NCBI GenBank assembly: GCA_035567895.1
Contig: DATMPC010000083.1
Location: forward strand, 44,738-108,737
Source: Terriglobales bacterium
Lineage (GTDB): Bacteria; Acidobacteriota; Terriglobia; Terriglobales; Acidobacteriaceae
Direction: 5' to 3'
Length of the DNA: 64,000 nt
The notes below the pieces were generated by a model that made no database searches, was not told the DNA's origin, and saw only the letters and a list, made by a program, of their open reading frames with translations. This document shows positions 26,650-37,762 of this stretch, one piece after another. Numbering within the stretch: the stretch's first letter is position 1; the number at the start of each line of letters is the position of its first letter. Position numbers and translations under genes: made by a program.

Positions 26650-26664
26650 TCTCCCATTTTGGCG
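26650..26664 (-). repeat. Right arm of 15-bp inverted repeat flanking the sigma-CHAT operon
   Basis: Exact reverse complement of 20989-21003, located 33 bases after the lipoprotein stop and about 120 bases before the SNF2 helicase gene. Confidence 0.35.
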
Positions 26665-26784
26665 CTGTTGTACGCCCTTCTCAGTGAAATTGCTGACTGG
26701 AAATCGCGCTAAATTGTTGTAAAATCAAGGGGATTTTCGTCATTACAAATTCTGCTTTCAGCACGCCCGGTATCCGCCTCGGCC

Positions 26785-29673
26785 ATGAGTACCGCCTACC
26801 ACGCAAAGTATTTTGCGTATGAACTGACAAAACGGTGCGCCTCGGACAGCATGGAAAAGCTTGCTGCTTCTCTTGCTGATGCCCAGGTTGACCTCAACCC
26901 TCATCAGGTTGAAGCTGCGCTATTCGCTTTTCGCTCGCCGCTGTCGAAAGGAGCGATCCTCGCTGACGAAGTCGGCCTCGGCAAAACCATTGAAGCCGGC
27001 ATTCTGTTATCGCAGAGATGGGCAGAGCGGAAAAGAAAAATTCTGGTCATTGTCCCGGCGAGCCTGCGCAAACAGTGGCATCAGGAGCTGTCGGACAAAT
27101 TCTTCCTTCCTTCTGTGATTTTGGAAACGAAGACCTTCAACGAACAGATTCGACAAGGAAACCTGAATCCGTTTGACCGCTCCGAAATTGTCATCTGTTC
27201 ATACCAGTTTGCGCGCGCAAAAGAGCCGTACATCCGCCAGGTCGCATGGAACCTCGCGGTCATTGATGAGGCTCATCGGCTCCGGAATGTTTACAAGCCC
27301 TCAAACAAGATCGGGAATGCCATCAAGGCGGCTCTCGCGCCGCACGACAAATTGCTTCTTACGGCTACGCCGCTCCAGAATTCGCTTCTTGAACTTTTTG
27401 GCCTGGTCAGCATCGTTGATGAGCACATCTTCGGCGACATCAAGAGTTTTCGCAGTCAGTTCTCACGTTTGGATACCGAGTCTGATTTCCAGTCGCTCCG
27501 CGAGCGTCTGAAACCGATCTGTCAGCGGACGCTGCGCCGCCAGGTGCTCGAATACATACCCTTCACCAATCGCATCGCCTTGGTGGAAGAGTTCATCCCG
27601 AGCGATGCCGAGCAAAAGCTCTACAACGTGGTTTCCGACTATTTGCAACGACAACGCCTTTACGCTCTTCCGGCGAGTCAGCGTCAACTCATGACTCTCA
27701 TCCTCAGGCGGCTCTTGGCTTCATCCACGTTTGCAATTGCGGGAACCCTGGAAGGATTGGCAAACAAGCTCGAAAAGGCGACCAAGGCCTACGCACCCGT
27801 CGTGGAGGCACCGGAAGAGGTTGCTCAGACCTTCGAGAGCTTCGAGGAAATGGAAGACGAATGGGAGGCGGACGAGGAAGAGAAGGAACAGGACAAGAAA
27901 GCTGAGGAGCGAAGATTCACGCCGGAAGAAATAGAACAAATGACAGCGGAGATTCAGTCACTCCGGCTGTTCACCGAGTTGGCAAATTCGATAGTCAAGA
28001 ACTCGAAGGGAGAAAGGCTCCAGACGGCGCTGAAGCGAGGACTCGCTGAAGCCAAGAAGAAGGGCGGCGCTGAAAAGGCGATCATCTTCACCGAGTCCAC
28101 ACGGACTCAAGAATACGTCCGCTCCATTCTTGAATCCATCCCGCAGTACAAAGGCAAAGTCGTACTATTTAACGGCTCCAACAATGATCCGAAGTCGAAA
28201 GAGATTTATCAAAACTGGCTGAAAAAGCACGAGGGCACGGACCGAATCACAGGATCGAAAACCGCCGATATGCGGGCTGCCCTTGTCGATTACTTCCGTG
28301 ACGAAGCGATCATCATGGTCGCAACCGAAGCAGCCGCCGAAGGTATCAACCTACAATTCTGTTCGTTGGTCATCAATTACGACCTGCCGTGGAATCCGCA
28401 GCGCATCGAACAGCGAATCGGTCGCTGTCACCGCTATGGGCAGAAGCACGACGTTGTCGTGGTGAATTTTCTCAACAAGAAGAACGCTGCCGATCAGCGC
28501 GTTTACCAACTCCTGGACGAAAAGTTCAAACTCTTCAGCGGCGTCTTTGGCGCGAGCGACGAAGTGTTGGGCAGCATCGAGTCGGGAATCGATTTCGAAA
28601 AGCGCATCGCTGACATTTACCAGAAATGCCGCACCGAAGAGCAAATTCAGTTCAACTTCGATCAGCTTCAACAGGAGTTGGAGCAGCAGATTGATGAGCG
28701 AATCAAGCAGACACGTCAAAAGCTGCTGGAAAACTTCGACGAAGAAGTCCACGAAAAGCTGCGGGTGAATCTGCGGGAGAGCAGCGAAGTCCTCAACAAA
28801 TACGATAACTGGCTATGGCAACTAACGCGGTTCTATCTCCAGCCATACGCCAAATTCGAGGACGGCCAAAACGGATTCATGCTCATTAACAATCCGTTCC
28901 CCGATGCCCAGATTCATCCTGGACCGTATCGCAGCGGCAAGAACATCGAGGACGCGAACCTCTATCGCATGGGCCATCCGCTCGCCCAAAAGATTATCGA
29001 ACAATGCAAAGCATCGACGCCTGATTCGCAGGCGCTGGTATTCGACTACCGCCATTCGGGTAAGAAGATTTCGATTATCGAGCCTCTAGTCGGCAAGAGC
29101 GGCTTCGTGCGCGTAGTCTGCCAGAGTGTGACAGCTCTCGAAACCGAAGACTTCGTTCTTCTGAGTGGGATTTGCGATGACGGCACCCCGGTCGATGCGG
29201 AACAATGCCGGCGGTTCTTTTCGCTCGATGCTTCACAGGGCTCCGCAGCTTGCAGCTATGTTCCCGAAACGCTTGAGTCTCAGTTGGACGAGGGATTGCA
29301 GCGGCAGCAGAAAGAGGTCCTGGCAAAGTTCACAGCGCGCAATGCGAAGTTTTTCGAGACGGAACTAGACAAGCTCGAACGCTGGGCAGACGACATGGTG
29401 ATGTCTGTCGAAAAGGAGCTTGCCGATACAAAAGGGCAGATCAAAGCTGCCAACAGGCAGGCGCAAATGGCCACCACTCTGCAGGAACAGCACTCGTGGC
29501 AAGAAAGAATTCGGGAACTCGAAAAGCAAATGCGTCGGCAGCGTCAACGGATTTTCGACGTTGAAGACGAGATCACGGCAAGACGCGACGGTCTAATTGC
29601 AGGCCTGGAGAAGCGTTTGAGCCAGCGCACGACGGTTGAGCCGTTATTCACAGTGCGGTTTGTAGTTGCATGA
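26785..29673 (+). CDS. SNF2-family (RapA/DrmD-like) DNA helicase or translocase
   Basis: 962 residues. Motif I (DEVGLGKT, about 62-69), motif Ia (IVPASL), motif II (VIDEAHRLRN, about 160) and motif III (LLTATPLQNS) are followed by an acidic insertion (about 350-390, Glu/Asp/Lys rich). The C-terminal helicase lobe has VATEAAAEGINLQ and the QRIGRCHRYGQ motif VI. The last 300 residues include long coiled coils. Such ATPases act as DNA translocases; in DISARM a related SNF2 protein (DrmD) pairs with a methyltransferase, but the other DISARM genes are absent here. The adenine methyltransferase gene starts 22 bases after the stop. Confidence 0.88.
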   Translation: MSTAYHAKYFAYELTKRCASDSMEKLAASLADAQVDLNPHQVEAALFAFRSPLSKGAILADEVGLGKTIEAGILLSQRWAERKRKILVIVPASLRKQWHQELSDKFFLPSVILETKTFNEQIRQGNLNPFDRSEIVICSYQFARAKEPYIRQVAWNLAVIDEAHRLRNVYKPSNKIGNAIKAALAPHDKLLLTATPLQNSLLELFGLVSIVDEHIFGDIKSFRSQFSRLDTESDFQSLRERLKPICQRTLRRQVLEYIPFTNRIALVEEFIPSDAEQKLYNVVSDYLQRQRLYALPASQRQLMTLILRRLLASSTFAIAGTLEGLANKLEKATKAYAPVVEAPEEVAQTFESFEEMEDEWEADEEEKEQDKKAEERRFTPEEIEQMTAEIQSLRLFTELANSIVKNSKGERLQTALKRGLAEAKKKGGAEKAIIFTESTRTQEYVRSILESIPQYKGKVVLFNGSNNDPKSKEIYQNWLKKHEGTDRITGSKTADMRAALVDYFRDEAIIMVATEAAAEGINLQFCSLVINYDLPWNPQRIEQRIGRCHRYGQKHDVVVVNFLNKKNAADQRVYQLLDEKFKLFSGVFGASDEVLGSIESGIDFEKRIADIYQKCRTEEQIQFNFDQLQQELEQQIDERIKQTRQKLLENFDEEVHEKLRVNLRESSEVLNKYDNWLWQLTRFYLQPYAKFEDGQNGFMLINNPFPDAQIHPGPYRSGKNIEDANLYRMGHPLAQKIIEQCKASTPDSQALVFDYRHSGKKISIIEPLVGKSGFVRVVCQSVTALETEDFVLLSGICDDGTPVDAEQCRRFFSLDASQGSAACSYVPETLESQLDEGLQRQQKEVLAKFTARNAKFFETELDKLERWADDMVMSVEKELADTKGQIKAANRQAQMATTLQEQHSWQERIRELEKQMRRQRQRIFDVEDEITARRDGLIAGLEKRLSQRTTVEPLFTVRFVVA

Positions 29674-29695
29674 GCGGGACGATGGACCGGGGCTG

Positions 29696-32600
29696 ATGGC
29701 TGAAAATTACCTAGACAAATTCAAGAGACTTCTTGCCGAGCTTTTCATGTTCGATCAAGCCGACCTCGATTTCGGCATTTATCGAATCATGAACGCGAAG
29801 CGCGACGAAATCACGCGCTTTCTTGACAATGATCTGCTTCCGCAGGTTCGGTCGGCAATCGGCGAATTAGAGCAGGCCGACCGTGCTGCTCTTCAGACGG
29901 ACCTTGCAAAGGCAATTGAACAGGCCAAGGGCGTGGGGGTTGATCCGGAGAGCGCGCCCCGCGTAAGGGAGCTTCGTCAGGCGATCGCCAAAACGGCCGA
30001 TATCGAGGCACTGGAAGCTGAGGTGTTTTCGGACCTTTACAACTTCTTCCGCCGGTACTACGACGACGGTGATTTTCTCTCCTTGCGGCGCTACAAAGAG
30101 GGCGTGTACGCGATCCCGTACCAAGGCGAGGAGCTTAAGTTTCATTGGGCGAACTACGACCAGTACTACATCAAGACCGCTGAGTATTTCCGCGATTACA
30201 CCTTCACCGTAGGAAATGGCCGACGTGTACATTTTCGGCTCGCCGACGCGGACAGCGAGCAAGACAACAACCGGACACCGAACGGACGCGAGCGGCGCTT
30301 CATTCTGCGCGAGGCCGATCCGGTAGGCGAAGAAAATGGCGAGCTGGTGATTCGCTTTGAATATCGCCCCGATGGCGGGAAGCGCAAACAGACTGACCTG
30401 AATGCGCAAGCAACTCGGAGGATTTTCGAGGCGGAGGCTGCCCGCAATTGGCTCGCCGACATCGCCGCAAAAGCGCCTACTGACAAGAATCCAGATCGAA
30501 CTGTCCTCGAAAAACGTTTGGCGGATTACACGGCGCGGAACACATTCGACTATTTCATCCACAAGGACTTGGCCGGATTCTTGCGGCGCGAGCTTGATTT
30601 CTACATAAAGAACGAGATCGTGCACCTTGACGACATCGAATCCGATGTTGCCCCACGCGTCGAGCAGTACTTGGCGAAGGTGAAGGCGATCCGACAGATC
30701 TCGCACAAGGTTATCGACTTCTTGGCCCAGATTGAGAACTTCGAGAAGAAGGTCTGGCTCAAAAAGAAGTTTGTCGTCGAGACGAACTACTGCATCACGC
30801 TGGATCGCATCCCCGAGGATCTGTACCCCGAAATTGCTGCCAGTGTGCCACAACGCGACGAGTGGGTCGCGTTGTTCGCCATCGACGAGATCAAAGGCGA
30901 TTTGATTGTACCCGCTTACTCCGTGCCCCTGACGGTAGAGTTCCTCAAGGCGCACAATACGCTGGCAGTGGATACGCGTTTCTTTGATTCACAATTCAAA
31001 GACCGCCTGCTGGCGAGCATTCAGGAGTTGGATGAGCACATCGATGGCGTCTTAGTTCACAGCGACAATTTCCAGGCATTGCGTCTCATGGAGGCGCGTT
31101 ATAGGCAGCAGGTAAAGTGCATCTATATTGATCCGCCCTACAACACAGACAGCAGCTCAATACCCTACAAGAATGATTATCGCCACTCGTCTTGGGCAAC
31201 CATGATGAGAGATCGTCTCGCAGAGCTCCGAAGTACGATGACGCCGGATGCTGCGATCTTCGTCAGCATAGATAAGACAGAACGAACCGTACTTGAGCAC
31301 GCGCTCGATGAGATCTTTGGGCACGGGAATCGTGTGGAAGAGTTAATTTGGGCCATGAATACGACAAACAGCCAGGCGCCAAATTACTCGACCAATCATG
31401 AGTACGTCGAGGTCTATGCGCGAGATCGCAGGATCGCCGAACAGGACCCGACCATGTTCCGTGAGCCTAAGCCAGGGTTTGAAGAGGTCATGGAGCTAGT
31501 GGCACGGCTGAATCCCCAATACCCGGCGATTAAGGAGATCGAAGGGGAAATCCAGAATCTTTACGAACGCCATCGGATCGAGTACCGCGAAGCTGTCGAA
31601 GCGCAGGGGCTTGAATGGGAGGATGAGAAGGGCAACGATCCATGGAGGGGCCTCTTCAACTACAGCAAAGCTGAGTATCGCGACGCGTCAGGTGCGTTTG
31701 CGTCCGAGGGCGAAGCAAAGGAGAGGACGGCGAAGATTTGGGTTTTCCAAGAGGGTGACGCTTCGATGCCGGCAACGAAACAGGCTGAGACCACCCGCGA
31801 TCCGAACCACCCAAACTGGCGGTTTTATAAACCTCCGCACCCCGAGACAGGGAGGCCATGCCCACACCCCAAGAGTGGATGGAAGTTCGCATATGACGAT
31901 GATGCTGATTCACCTGAGAAGCGGAGCTTTGTATCGCTCGATCGCGATCACCGAATTGCATGGGGCAAGGATGAGAATAAGGTACCTCGCATCAAGCGGA
32001 TGCTCCACGAGGTTGAAACGAACATCGGAAAGAGCGTCTTCCAGGACTATTCGGACGGCGAGAAGCAGACGTCTGCCATGTTTGGTCGATCCGGTATTTT
32101 CCTCGCGCCGAAGCACGCGGATTTTGTATCGAGGTTCATCCTGCACTCGGCCAAGCCAAATAGCACGATTTTGGATTGCTTTGGTGGAACTGGCAGCACC
32201 GGTCATGCTGTAGTCAAACTAAATCGGGGTGATCGTGGCCACAGGAAATATGTTCTCGTTGAGGTGGGAAGCTATTTCGACACGATATTGAAACCACGTG
32301 TGCTCAAAGCCGCATATTCGAGCGATTGGAAAGCAGGTAAGCCGGTCGATCGTAAGGGTGTCAGCCATTGCGTGAAAGTGATTCGGCTCGAATCGTACGA
32401 AGATGCGTTGAACAACGTAGAGCTGCAACGCACGCAGACGCAAGCAGACTTGCTCGGACGCGCTGCTGGGCTGCGAGAAGACTACGTCTTGCGTTACATG
32501 CTCGATGTCGAGAGCAGCGGGAGCTCGTCACTCTTGAATACCGTTAGATTCGATGACCCCCTCAATTACACGCTCAGCATTGGCAACGGCAGTGTGGGCG

Positions 32601-32944
32601 AAACGCGCAAGAGGACTGTTGATCTCATCGAGACGTTCAATTGGCTCCTAGGACTTCGGGTAAAGCACATCGACACGATTCGTGGTTTTCGTGTCGTCGA
32701 GGGCACGATGGCAAGAGGTGAAAGAGCCTTGGTGATCTGGCGCAATACAGGTGAAAAGGCCAACAGCGATTTGGACGACTTCTTCCTCAAGCAGGGCTAC
32801 AACACGCGCGACATGGAATTCGACGTGATTTACGTCAATGGCGACAACAATCTTGAGAATCTGAAACGGCCGGACGATACATGGAAGGTGCGCCTGATTG
32901 AAGAAGACTTCAAGAAGCTGATGTTCGACGTGCAGGACGTGTAG
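29696..32944 (+). CDS. Beta-class N6-adenine/N4-cytosine DNA methyltransferase (Mod-like) with long N-terminal extension
   Basis: 1082 residues from the ATG at 29696 (MAENYLDKF); a TTG at 29666 would overlap the SNF2 gene. Motif IV DPPY lies at residues 479-482 and the AdoMet-binding motif I ([12 protein letters not shown]) at 827-838; DPPY before FxGxG is the beta-class order seen in type III Mod subunits. The 470-residue N-terminal extension has no motif recognisable by eye. Mod subunits are usually 550-700 residues, so this is large. It forms a unit with the SNF2 gene before and the Res-like gene after it (9 bases apart). Confidence 0.88.
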   Translation: MAENYLDKFKRLLAELFMFDQADLDFGIYRIMNAKRDEITRFLDNDLLPQVRSAIGELEQADRAALQTDLAKAIEQAKGVGVDPESAPRVRELRQAIAKTADIEALEAEVFSDLYNFFRRYYDDGDFLSLRRYKEGVYAIPYQGEELKFHWANYDQYYIKTAEYFRDYTFTVGNGRRVHFRLADADSEQDNNRTPNGRERRFILREADPVGEENGELVIRFEYRPDGGKRKQTDLNAQATRRIFEAEAARNWLADIAAKAPTDKNPDRTVLEKRLADYTARNTFDYFIHKDLAGFLRRELDFYIKNEIVHLDDIESDVAPRVEQYLAKVKAIRQISHKVIDFLAQIENFEKKVWLKKKFVVETNYCITLDRIPEDLYPEIAASVPQRDEWVALFAIDEIKGDLIVPAYSVPLTVEFLKAHNTLAVDTRFFDSQFKDRLLASIQELDEHIDGVLVHSDNFQALRLMEARYRQQVKCIYIDPPYNTDSSSIPYKNDYRHSSWATMMRDRLAELRSTMTPDAAIFVSIDKTERTVLEHALDEIFGHGNRVEELIWAMNTTNSQAPNYSTNHEYVEVYARDRRIAEQDPTMFREPKPGFEEVMELVARLNPQYPAIKEIEGEIQNLYERHRIEYREAVEAQGLEWEDEKGNDPWRGLFNYSKAEYRDASGAFASEGEAKERTAKIWVFQEGDASMPATKQAETTRDPNHPNWRFYKPPHPETGRPCPHPKSGWKFAYDDDADSPEKRSFVSLDRDHRIAWGKDENKVPRIKRMLHEVETNIGKSVFQDYSDGEKQTSAMFGRSGIFLAPKHADFVSRFILHSAKPNSTILDCFGGTGSTGHAVVKLNRGDRGHRKYVLVEVGSYFDTILKPRVLKAAYSSDWKAGKPVDRKGVSHCVKVIRLESYEDALNNVELQRTQTQADLLGRAAGLREDYVLRYMLDVESSGSSSLLNTVRFDDPLNYTLSIGNGSVGETRKRTVDLIETFNWLLGLRVKHIDTIRGFRVVEGTMARGERALVIWRNTGEKANSDLDDFFLKQGYNTRDMEFDVIYVNGDNNLENLKRPDDTWKVRLIEEDFKKLMFDVQDV

Positions 32945-32953
32945 GAAAACGCG

Positions 32954-35900
32954 ATGCCAACAGCCACGACAGCCCGCCCACGAGCTCGACGCGCCGCTCC
33001 TCCGCGTGTTCCGTTCGACAAGCGTCTTGTATTGCAACAATGGGTGCTGCATCTTTTCGAGGCTGACAGCCTCGCGAAGCTTGCTGAACCCCTCAAAGAC
33101 CCAAGTCTCGAAGCATTCGACGAAGAGAACACCTCGCGCTACCACCACGTCCTTAAGACCCGGCTTTTCGAGCGGAAAGAGTTGTCAGCCGACGTTCTCC
33201 AGGGATATGACCACAACATCGTGCGGCACTGGCGCCGCATTACGACTGACCGGAACCGCGGTGGGACTGCCCTGTTTCCCAAGTACTTCCAATATCTGGC
33301 CCTGCTGTTTTCTGAGATCTATCTGGACCGCTATTTTCGTGATGTGGGTGCGCTGCTGACCAGCCTGAACACGTTTGTTGCGGATTTCAATACGGGGCTG
33401 CCGGAGACAGACCAAATCAGCGCCTTCGAAGGAGGTGACCTGAACAAACTAGCGTTTTGGCAGGCGACAGGCTCAGGCAAGACTCTCCAGATGCACGTCA
33501 ACGTTTTGCAGTACCGCCATTATCTAGCGCTACATAGTCGTGAGCGTGAGCTTAACAGAATCATCCTGCTAACCCCGAATGAGGGTCTTTCCAAACAGCA
33601 TCTGGACGAATTTGAGCTTTCCGGAGTCGAGGCGGAGTTATTTTCAAACGAAGGCCGCGGCCTTTTTGCAGGCAGATCGGTAGAGATCATCGACGTTCAC
33701 AAGCTGAAAGAAGAAATGGGGAGCAAGACAGTTGCTGTTGACGCATTCGAGAGCAACAACCTTGTTCTTGTCGACGAAGGTCATCGCGGCGCATCAGCCG
33801 GCGAAGAGGGCGCTTGGATGAAGTTCCGGAATGCGCTGTCCGAGGACGGCTTTTCGTTCGAATACTCGGCCACTTTCGGCCAAGCCGTCAAGCGGCGCGA
33901 GGCGTTGGTCCAGGAATACGCGAAGTGCATCCTGTTCGATTATTCGTACAAGTATTTTTACCGCGATGGCTACGGCAAGGATTATCACATCCTCAATCTA
34001 GAAGAGACCTGGAACGAGGACCATTATCAGCTCTATCTAACTGCCTGCCTGCTCGTCTTTTATCAGCAACTTTGCCTCTTTCGGGAGAAGCAGGGCGAAT
34101 TCCGCCAATACCTGCTTGAGCGCCCGTTGTGGGTCTTCGTCGGCAGCAGCGTGAACGCCGTTAGAACCGAGCGCGGCAGACAGGTCTCGGACGTGCTCGA
34201 CATCTTGCTCTTCTTGGCGGAGTTCGTGGGCGAACGCACGCAGTCCATTCGCCGCATTGACCGCTTGCTGCGGGATCGCGGAGCATTGACTAACTCGAAG
34301 GGGCACGAGATCTTCGCCAATGCATTTGCATATCTCGTCAGCAAGGGGACTTTGCCGGGACAGGTGTTCCAGGACATTCTCGGCACCCTTTTCAATGCTC
34401 CTGCTCAAGCTGCGCTGCACGTCGAGCGACTGAAGGGGACCGAAGGCGAGATTGCGTTGCGGCTGGGTGACAACGAGCCTTTCGGCGTAATCAATGTTGG
34501 TGATGCTGCAACCCTGTCCGGCCTCTGCGAGGAACACGAGGAGCTAGTCGTCACGGAGCATGATTTCTCTGAATCGCTGTTCCAGGCGTTGGCCTCGCCA
34601 GATAGCAAGGTTAACGTACTGATCGGATCGAAGAAATTCAGCGAGGGATGGAACAGTTGGCGTGTGAGTACGATGGGCCTGATGAACGTTGGCCGGACTG
34701 AGGGCTCCGAGATCATTCAGCTATTCGGGCGGGGCGTTCGCCTGAAGGGCTATAACTACTCACTCAAACGAAGCCAAAAGGTCGAGGAGGAGCGGGGCGT
34801 TCGGGCACCTCGATTCATCCGATCATTGGAAACTTTGAACATCTTCGGCATCCGCGCTGATTACATGCGGCAGTTCAAGGAGTATCTGGAAGAAGAAGGG
34901 CTGCCGGACCAACAAGAACGCGAGGAATTCATTCTCCCTGTCGTCAGGTTCAAAGGCCTGGAGCAGTTGCAGCTAAGGATCATTCGGCTCAAGGAAGACA
35001 TCGATTTTAAGAAAACAGGTCCCAAGCCAACACTCGAGCCGGTCGGTCATGACAAGATTTCCGTCATTCTGGACTGGTACCCCAAGATTCAATCCGCACG
35101 GAGCAAGGGTATTCGAGCCGCTGTCGATCCCGCCGAGAAGTACGAAGCAAAGTTAAGGAAGGACCATCTGGCTTTTCTTGATTGGGAAGCCGTTTACTTC
35201 GAACTGGAGCAGTACAAGAACGAAAGGGTCTGGCACAACTTGAATCTGCCACGCGAGGCCGTGCGTCAACTGCTGGAGACGCCGGACTGGTACAAGTTGC
35301 TGATCCCTCCGGAGGAACTGGAATTTACCGATTTCAAACGTGTGCGCCTGTGGCAAGAAATCGCCATTGCCTTGCTGAAGAAGTACTGCGACGGCTATTA
35401 CAAATATCGCCGGAACGAATACGAGCTGCCTCATCTCGAATACCGAGAGCTAAAGGCGGACGACCCGAATTTCTTCGACGAATACCGCTTCTTGATCGCC
35501 AAATCGGAAGAGACTGTGATTGAGACCCTTAAGCAGATCAAGGAAGAGATCGGCCAGGGGAAGCTGCGAGATGTTGAGGTCGGAAACCTGCGCTGCATGA
35601 CTTTCAACCGCCATCTATACGAGCCTCTCGTTCATATCCGTGGCGATTTGATCGATGTACGTCCCGTTGCGCTGAACGAAGGGGAACGCGATTTCGTGCT
35701 CGACTTGAAGCGGTTCCACACTGAAAACGGCGGATACTTCACTGGGAGAGAGCTGTATCTGCTGAGGAACCAGAGCCGTGGGCGGGGCATCGGATTTTTT
35801 GAAGCTGGCAATTTTTACCCTGATTTCATCCTCTGGCTGCTTATCCCGGGGCGGCAGTGTGTGAGTTTTGTTGATCCTCACGGCCTGCGTAATGCGGAAG

Positions 35901-36136
35901 GACCGAGTGACCCGAAGATACGCTTCTACCAGACGATCAAAGCCCTGGAACAGCGCCTTGGAGATCCGAATGTTGTCCTCAACTCGTTTGTGATATCGGT
36001 TACCCCATATAAGCAGGTGCGTTGGTGGGACTCCGGCATGACGGAGGACGAATTCGAAGTGCATCACATATTCTTCCGTGACCGTGAAAACCTGCGGCAT
36101 ATCAACGAGATCTTCAAAAGGATCGCGGCTGGATGA
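32954..36136 (+). CDS. Res-like DEAD/DEAH helicase with C-terminal PD-(D/E)XK-like nuclease region
   Basis: 1060 residues. Walker A (ATGSGKT) at residues 171-177 and a DEGH motif II near 274-277, with motif VI-like [10 protein letters not shown] near 595. The C-terminus carries FYPDFILWL (about 955) followed by CVSFVDPHG (about 970-977), a pattern like the PD-(D/E)XK core of type III Res and related nucleases, with His in place of the usual Lys region. With the Mod-like gene before it, it should form the restriction half of a type III-like system. The additional SNF2 protein makes the trio different from ordinary type III. Confidence 0.85.
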   Translation: MPTATTARPRARRAAPPRVPFDKRLVLQQWVLHLFEADSLAKLAEPLKDPSLEAFDEENTSRYHHVLKTRLFERKELSADVLQGYDHNIVRHWRRITTDRNRGGTALFPKYFQYLALLFSEIYLDRYFRDVGALLTSLNTFVADFNTGLPETDQISAFEGGDLNKLAFWQATGSGKTLQMHVNVLQYRHYLALHSRERELNRIILLTPNEGLSKQHLDEFELSGVEAELFSNEGRGLFAGRSVEIIDVHKLKEEMGSKTVAVDAFESNNLVLVDEGHRGASAGEEGAWMKFRNALSEDGFSFEYSATFGQAVKRREALVQEYAKCILFDYSYKYFYRDGYGKDYHILNLEETWNEDHYQLYLTACLLVFYQQLCLFREKQGEFRQYLLERPLWVFVGSSVNAVRTERGRQVSDVLDILLFLAEFVGERTQSIRRIDRLLRDRGALTNSKGHEIFANAFAYLVSKGTLPGQVFQDILGTLFNAPAQAALHVERLKGTEGEIALRLGDNEPFGVINVGDAATLSGLCEEHEELVVTEHDFSESLFQALASPDSKVNVLIGSKKFSEGWNSWRVSTMGLMNVGRTEGSEIIQLFGRGVRLKGYNYSLKRSQKVEEERGVRAPRFIRSLETLNIFGIRADYMRQFKEYLEEEGLPDQQEREEFILPVVRFKGLEQLQLRIIRLKEDIDFKKTGPKPTLEPVGHDKISVILDWYPKIQSARSKGIRAAVDPAEKYEAKLRKDHLAFLDWEAVYFELEQYKNERVWHNLNLPREAVRQLLETPDWYKLLIPPEELEFTDFKRVRLWQEIAIALLKKYCDGYYKYRRNEYELPHLEYRELKADDPNFFDEYRFLIAKSEETVIETLKQIKEEIGQGKLRDVEVGNLRCMTFNRHLYEPLVHIRGDLIDVRPVALNEGERDFVLDLKRFHTENGGYFTGRELYLLRNQSRGRGIGFFEAGNFYPDFILWLLIPGRQCVSFVDPHGLRNAEGPSDPKIRFYQTIKALEQRLGDPNVVLNSFVISVTPYKQVRWWDSGMTEDEFEVHHIFFRDRENLRHINEIFKRIAAG

Positions 36137-36163
36137 CGACGGGATTGGGACTGCGGTTCAGGT

Positions 36164-37645
36164 TTAGGCAATACAGCGATCATGGAGGGCTTTGAGAAGT
36201 CGAACGAGGGCCAATGTGTCCTGTCCGCAGTAGGCGAGCAGTGCCTTTCGTTTGCTTTCGCGTTCAGGCTCACTGCAGTTTCCCACGATCATGGATTCCC
36301 AAGCCAGTCCAGCAGCCTGCCCATTTGCCACATCCATTCCGCTGTAGCTCATTTGAGGCACAAGAGCGGGAAGCACTGCTTTTAGAGAAAACGATCCACT
36401 AAATGCTGGGTGGTAAACATGACTGCGCACAACTGGGAGCAGATCCCATAAGCGGCGCTGAATACCGCGAATTTGCTCGGCGTATTGTGGAAGCCAGTTC
36501 GCAAGCTCCCAGAGCCGCTGAGATTCAAACTGCTGGTTATAGACAATGATGCTGCCAGCGTCGCCTAAAGCGACGCACAGAGAAGAGATAAAGTCCTTAC
36601 GAGGATCTGTGGTGTCCATCGCCAAGAATTCAAAATGCTCCGGTGTCGCTCCTGGCTCTCTCTGCACATGCACGGACCATTGAAACGGAACATGATCGTA
36701 GGGGCGCATCCCGACAAAACGCGGAATTGCTGGATTTACCGTTTCGAAATCCATGAAGTAGAGCGGATAGCGAAGAGATGAGAACTCCTTCTTTAGCTCC
36801 TCCCCAAACCACGGCTGGGCCGTCTGCATAGCAGTGCAGACGCGTCGTTGAAATTCCGTTAAATCGAAATCAGCCGGTATGCCGTGAATAGAATCAACAC
36901 CCATTTCTTGAAGCTGTTGAAGGGCACTGACACTCAAACGCGGTAGGTAGCCGATGTAATCAGCCGGTTTCGCAGGATTGCAATGACTGAAAAATTCGCA
37001 GACGAATGGTTCGAGACAATGCGGTCCAGGCGCGACATCCGGAGGGGCGGGCAAGGCGATGACATGAAATTGCGAGCGCAGGTCAGCCTCAATCGCGGAT
37101 TGAAGTTCCTGAACTCTGCGGGTGAGGTTGTGGAAGAGGAAGAACTGGCGCGGATCAACGGTGTCTCCCGCCAGAACGTAGCCGCGGTTTATGTGCGCGA
37201 GCCACGTCGAACCGAGATTCACTCCCGAGTGAGAGACCACGTAACTTTGGATTCCCAAATCCTGTGCGTGATGTTCTTTAAAGTCTGTTGTGGACTTCAC
37301 TTCGATGAGGCGCCAAACGTTTTCCTTACGTCGAAGGAGGATGTCCGTCTTAACGACGACATCTTGATACAGGAAAGCACCCTCAAAAATTGCAGGAACC
37401 TCGGGATTTGCGACTAGCTCTCTTGTGGTGCGGATTGCCCGGTCCAGGCCACTGGAACCTTCCACTTCTATACCATCGGGAAACAATCGGCGGGCGAGTA
37501 GGCCGACTTCGCGCCCCTGCTCCAGTATTGCGTACTCTGCATCATCCCCCTCGGCTGCCAGCTCCGGTTGGTGCAGTTGAAGATAAAGTCGCTTGAGGCA
37601 CTGGCAGCCTGCGAGAAAGCGGGTCTTTGATAGTGTGACAGTCAT
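36164..37645 (-). CDS. DUF2779 protein: Cas4-like nuclease domain plus DEDD exonuclease-like domain
   Basis: 493 residues. The N-terminal half contains a RecB/Cas4-like PD-(D/E)XK region (KTDILLR and LIEVKSTT) with cysteines positioned as in iron-sulfur Cas4-type nucleases (GCQCLK near 15, CLEPFVCEFFSHC near 215). The C-terminal half holds an RNase-H-like DEDD exonuclease pattern (YFMDFETV near 310, YNQQFE near 375, and CGQDTLALVRLL near 475). This matches DUF2779 proteins, which are often in defence islands. It is convergent with the Res-like gene, with 27 bases between the stops. Whether it works with the methyltransferase trio is unknown. Confidence 0.82.
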   Translation of the reverse strand: MTVTLSKTRFLAGCQCLKRLYLQLHQPELAAEGDDAEYAILEQGREVGLLARRLFPDGIEVEGSSGLDRAIRTTRELVANPEVPAIFEGAFLYQDVVVKTDILLRRKENVWRLIEVKSTTDFKEHHAQDLGIQSYVVSHSGVNLGSTWLAHINRGYVLAGDTVDPRQFFLFHNLTRRVQELQSAIEADLRSQFHVIALPAPPDVAPGPHCLEPFVCEFFSHCNPAKPADYIGYLPRLSVSALQQLQEMGVDSIHGIPADFDLTEFQRRVCTAMQTAQPWFGEELKKEFSSLRYPLYFMDFETVNPAIPRFVGMRPYDHVPFQWSVHVQREPGATPEHFEFLAMDTTDPRKDFISSLCVALGDAGSIIVYNQQFESQRLWELANWLPQYAEQIRGIQRRLWDLLPVVRSHVYHPAFSGSFSLKAVLPALVPQMSYSGMDVANGQAAGLAWESMIVGNCSEPERESKRKALLAYCGQDTLALVRLLKALHDRCIA

Positions 37646-37762
37646 GGATTCTTACGACTCGATTCGGCCTCGAAAATCAGCGATTGCAACTCTTTGAAGA
37701 GCGGACATCCTGACTGTACGGCGCCGAGGTTCGGCGCATCCCTCTCTGAAGGGCACGGTCAT

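Noticed and set aside
29867..30955. A 362-residue frame on the minus strand
   Set aside because: It lies wholly inside the methyltransferase gene, which has clear motifs in the other direction. Its length comes from GC-biased codon use.
26785..36136. A DISARM system
   Set aside because: Only SNF2 and methyltransferase parts resemble DISARM. DrmA, DrmB and DrmC were not found, and the third gene is Res-like.
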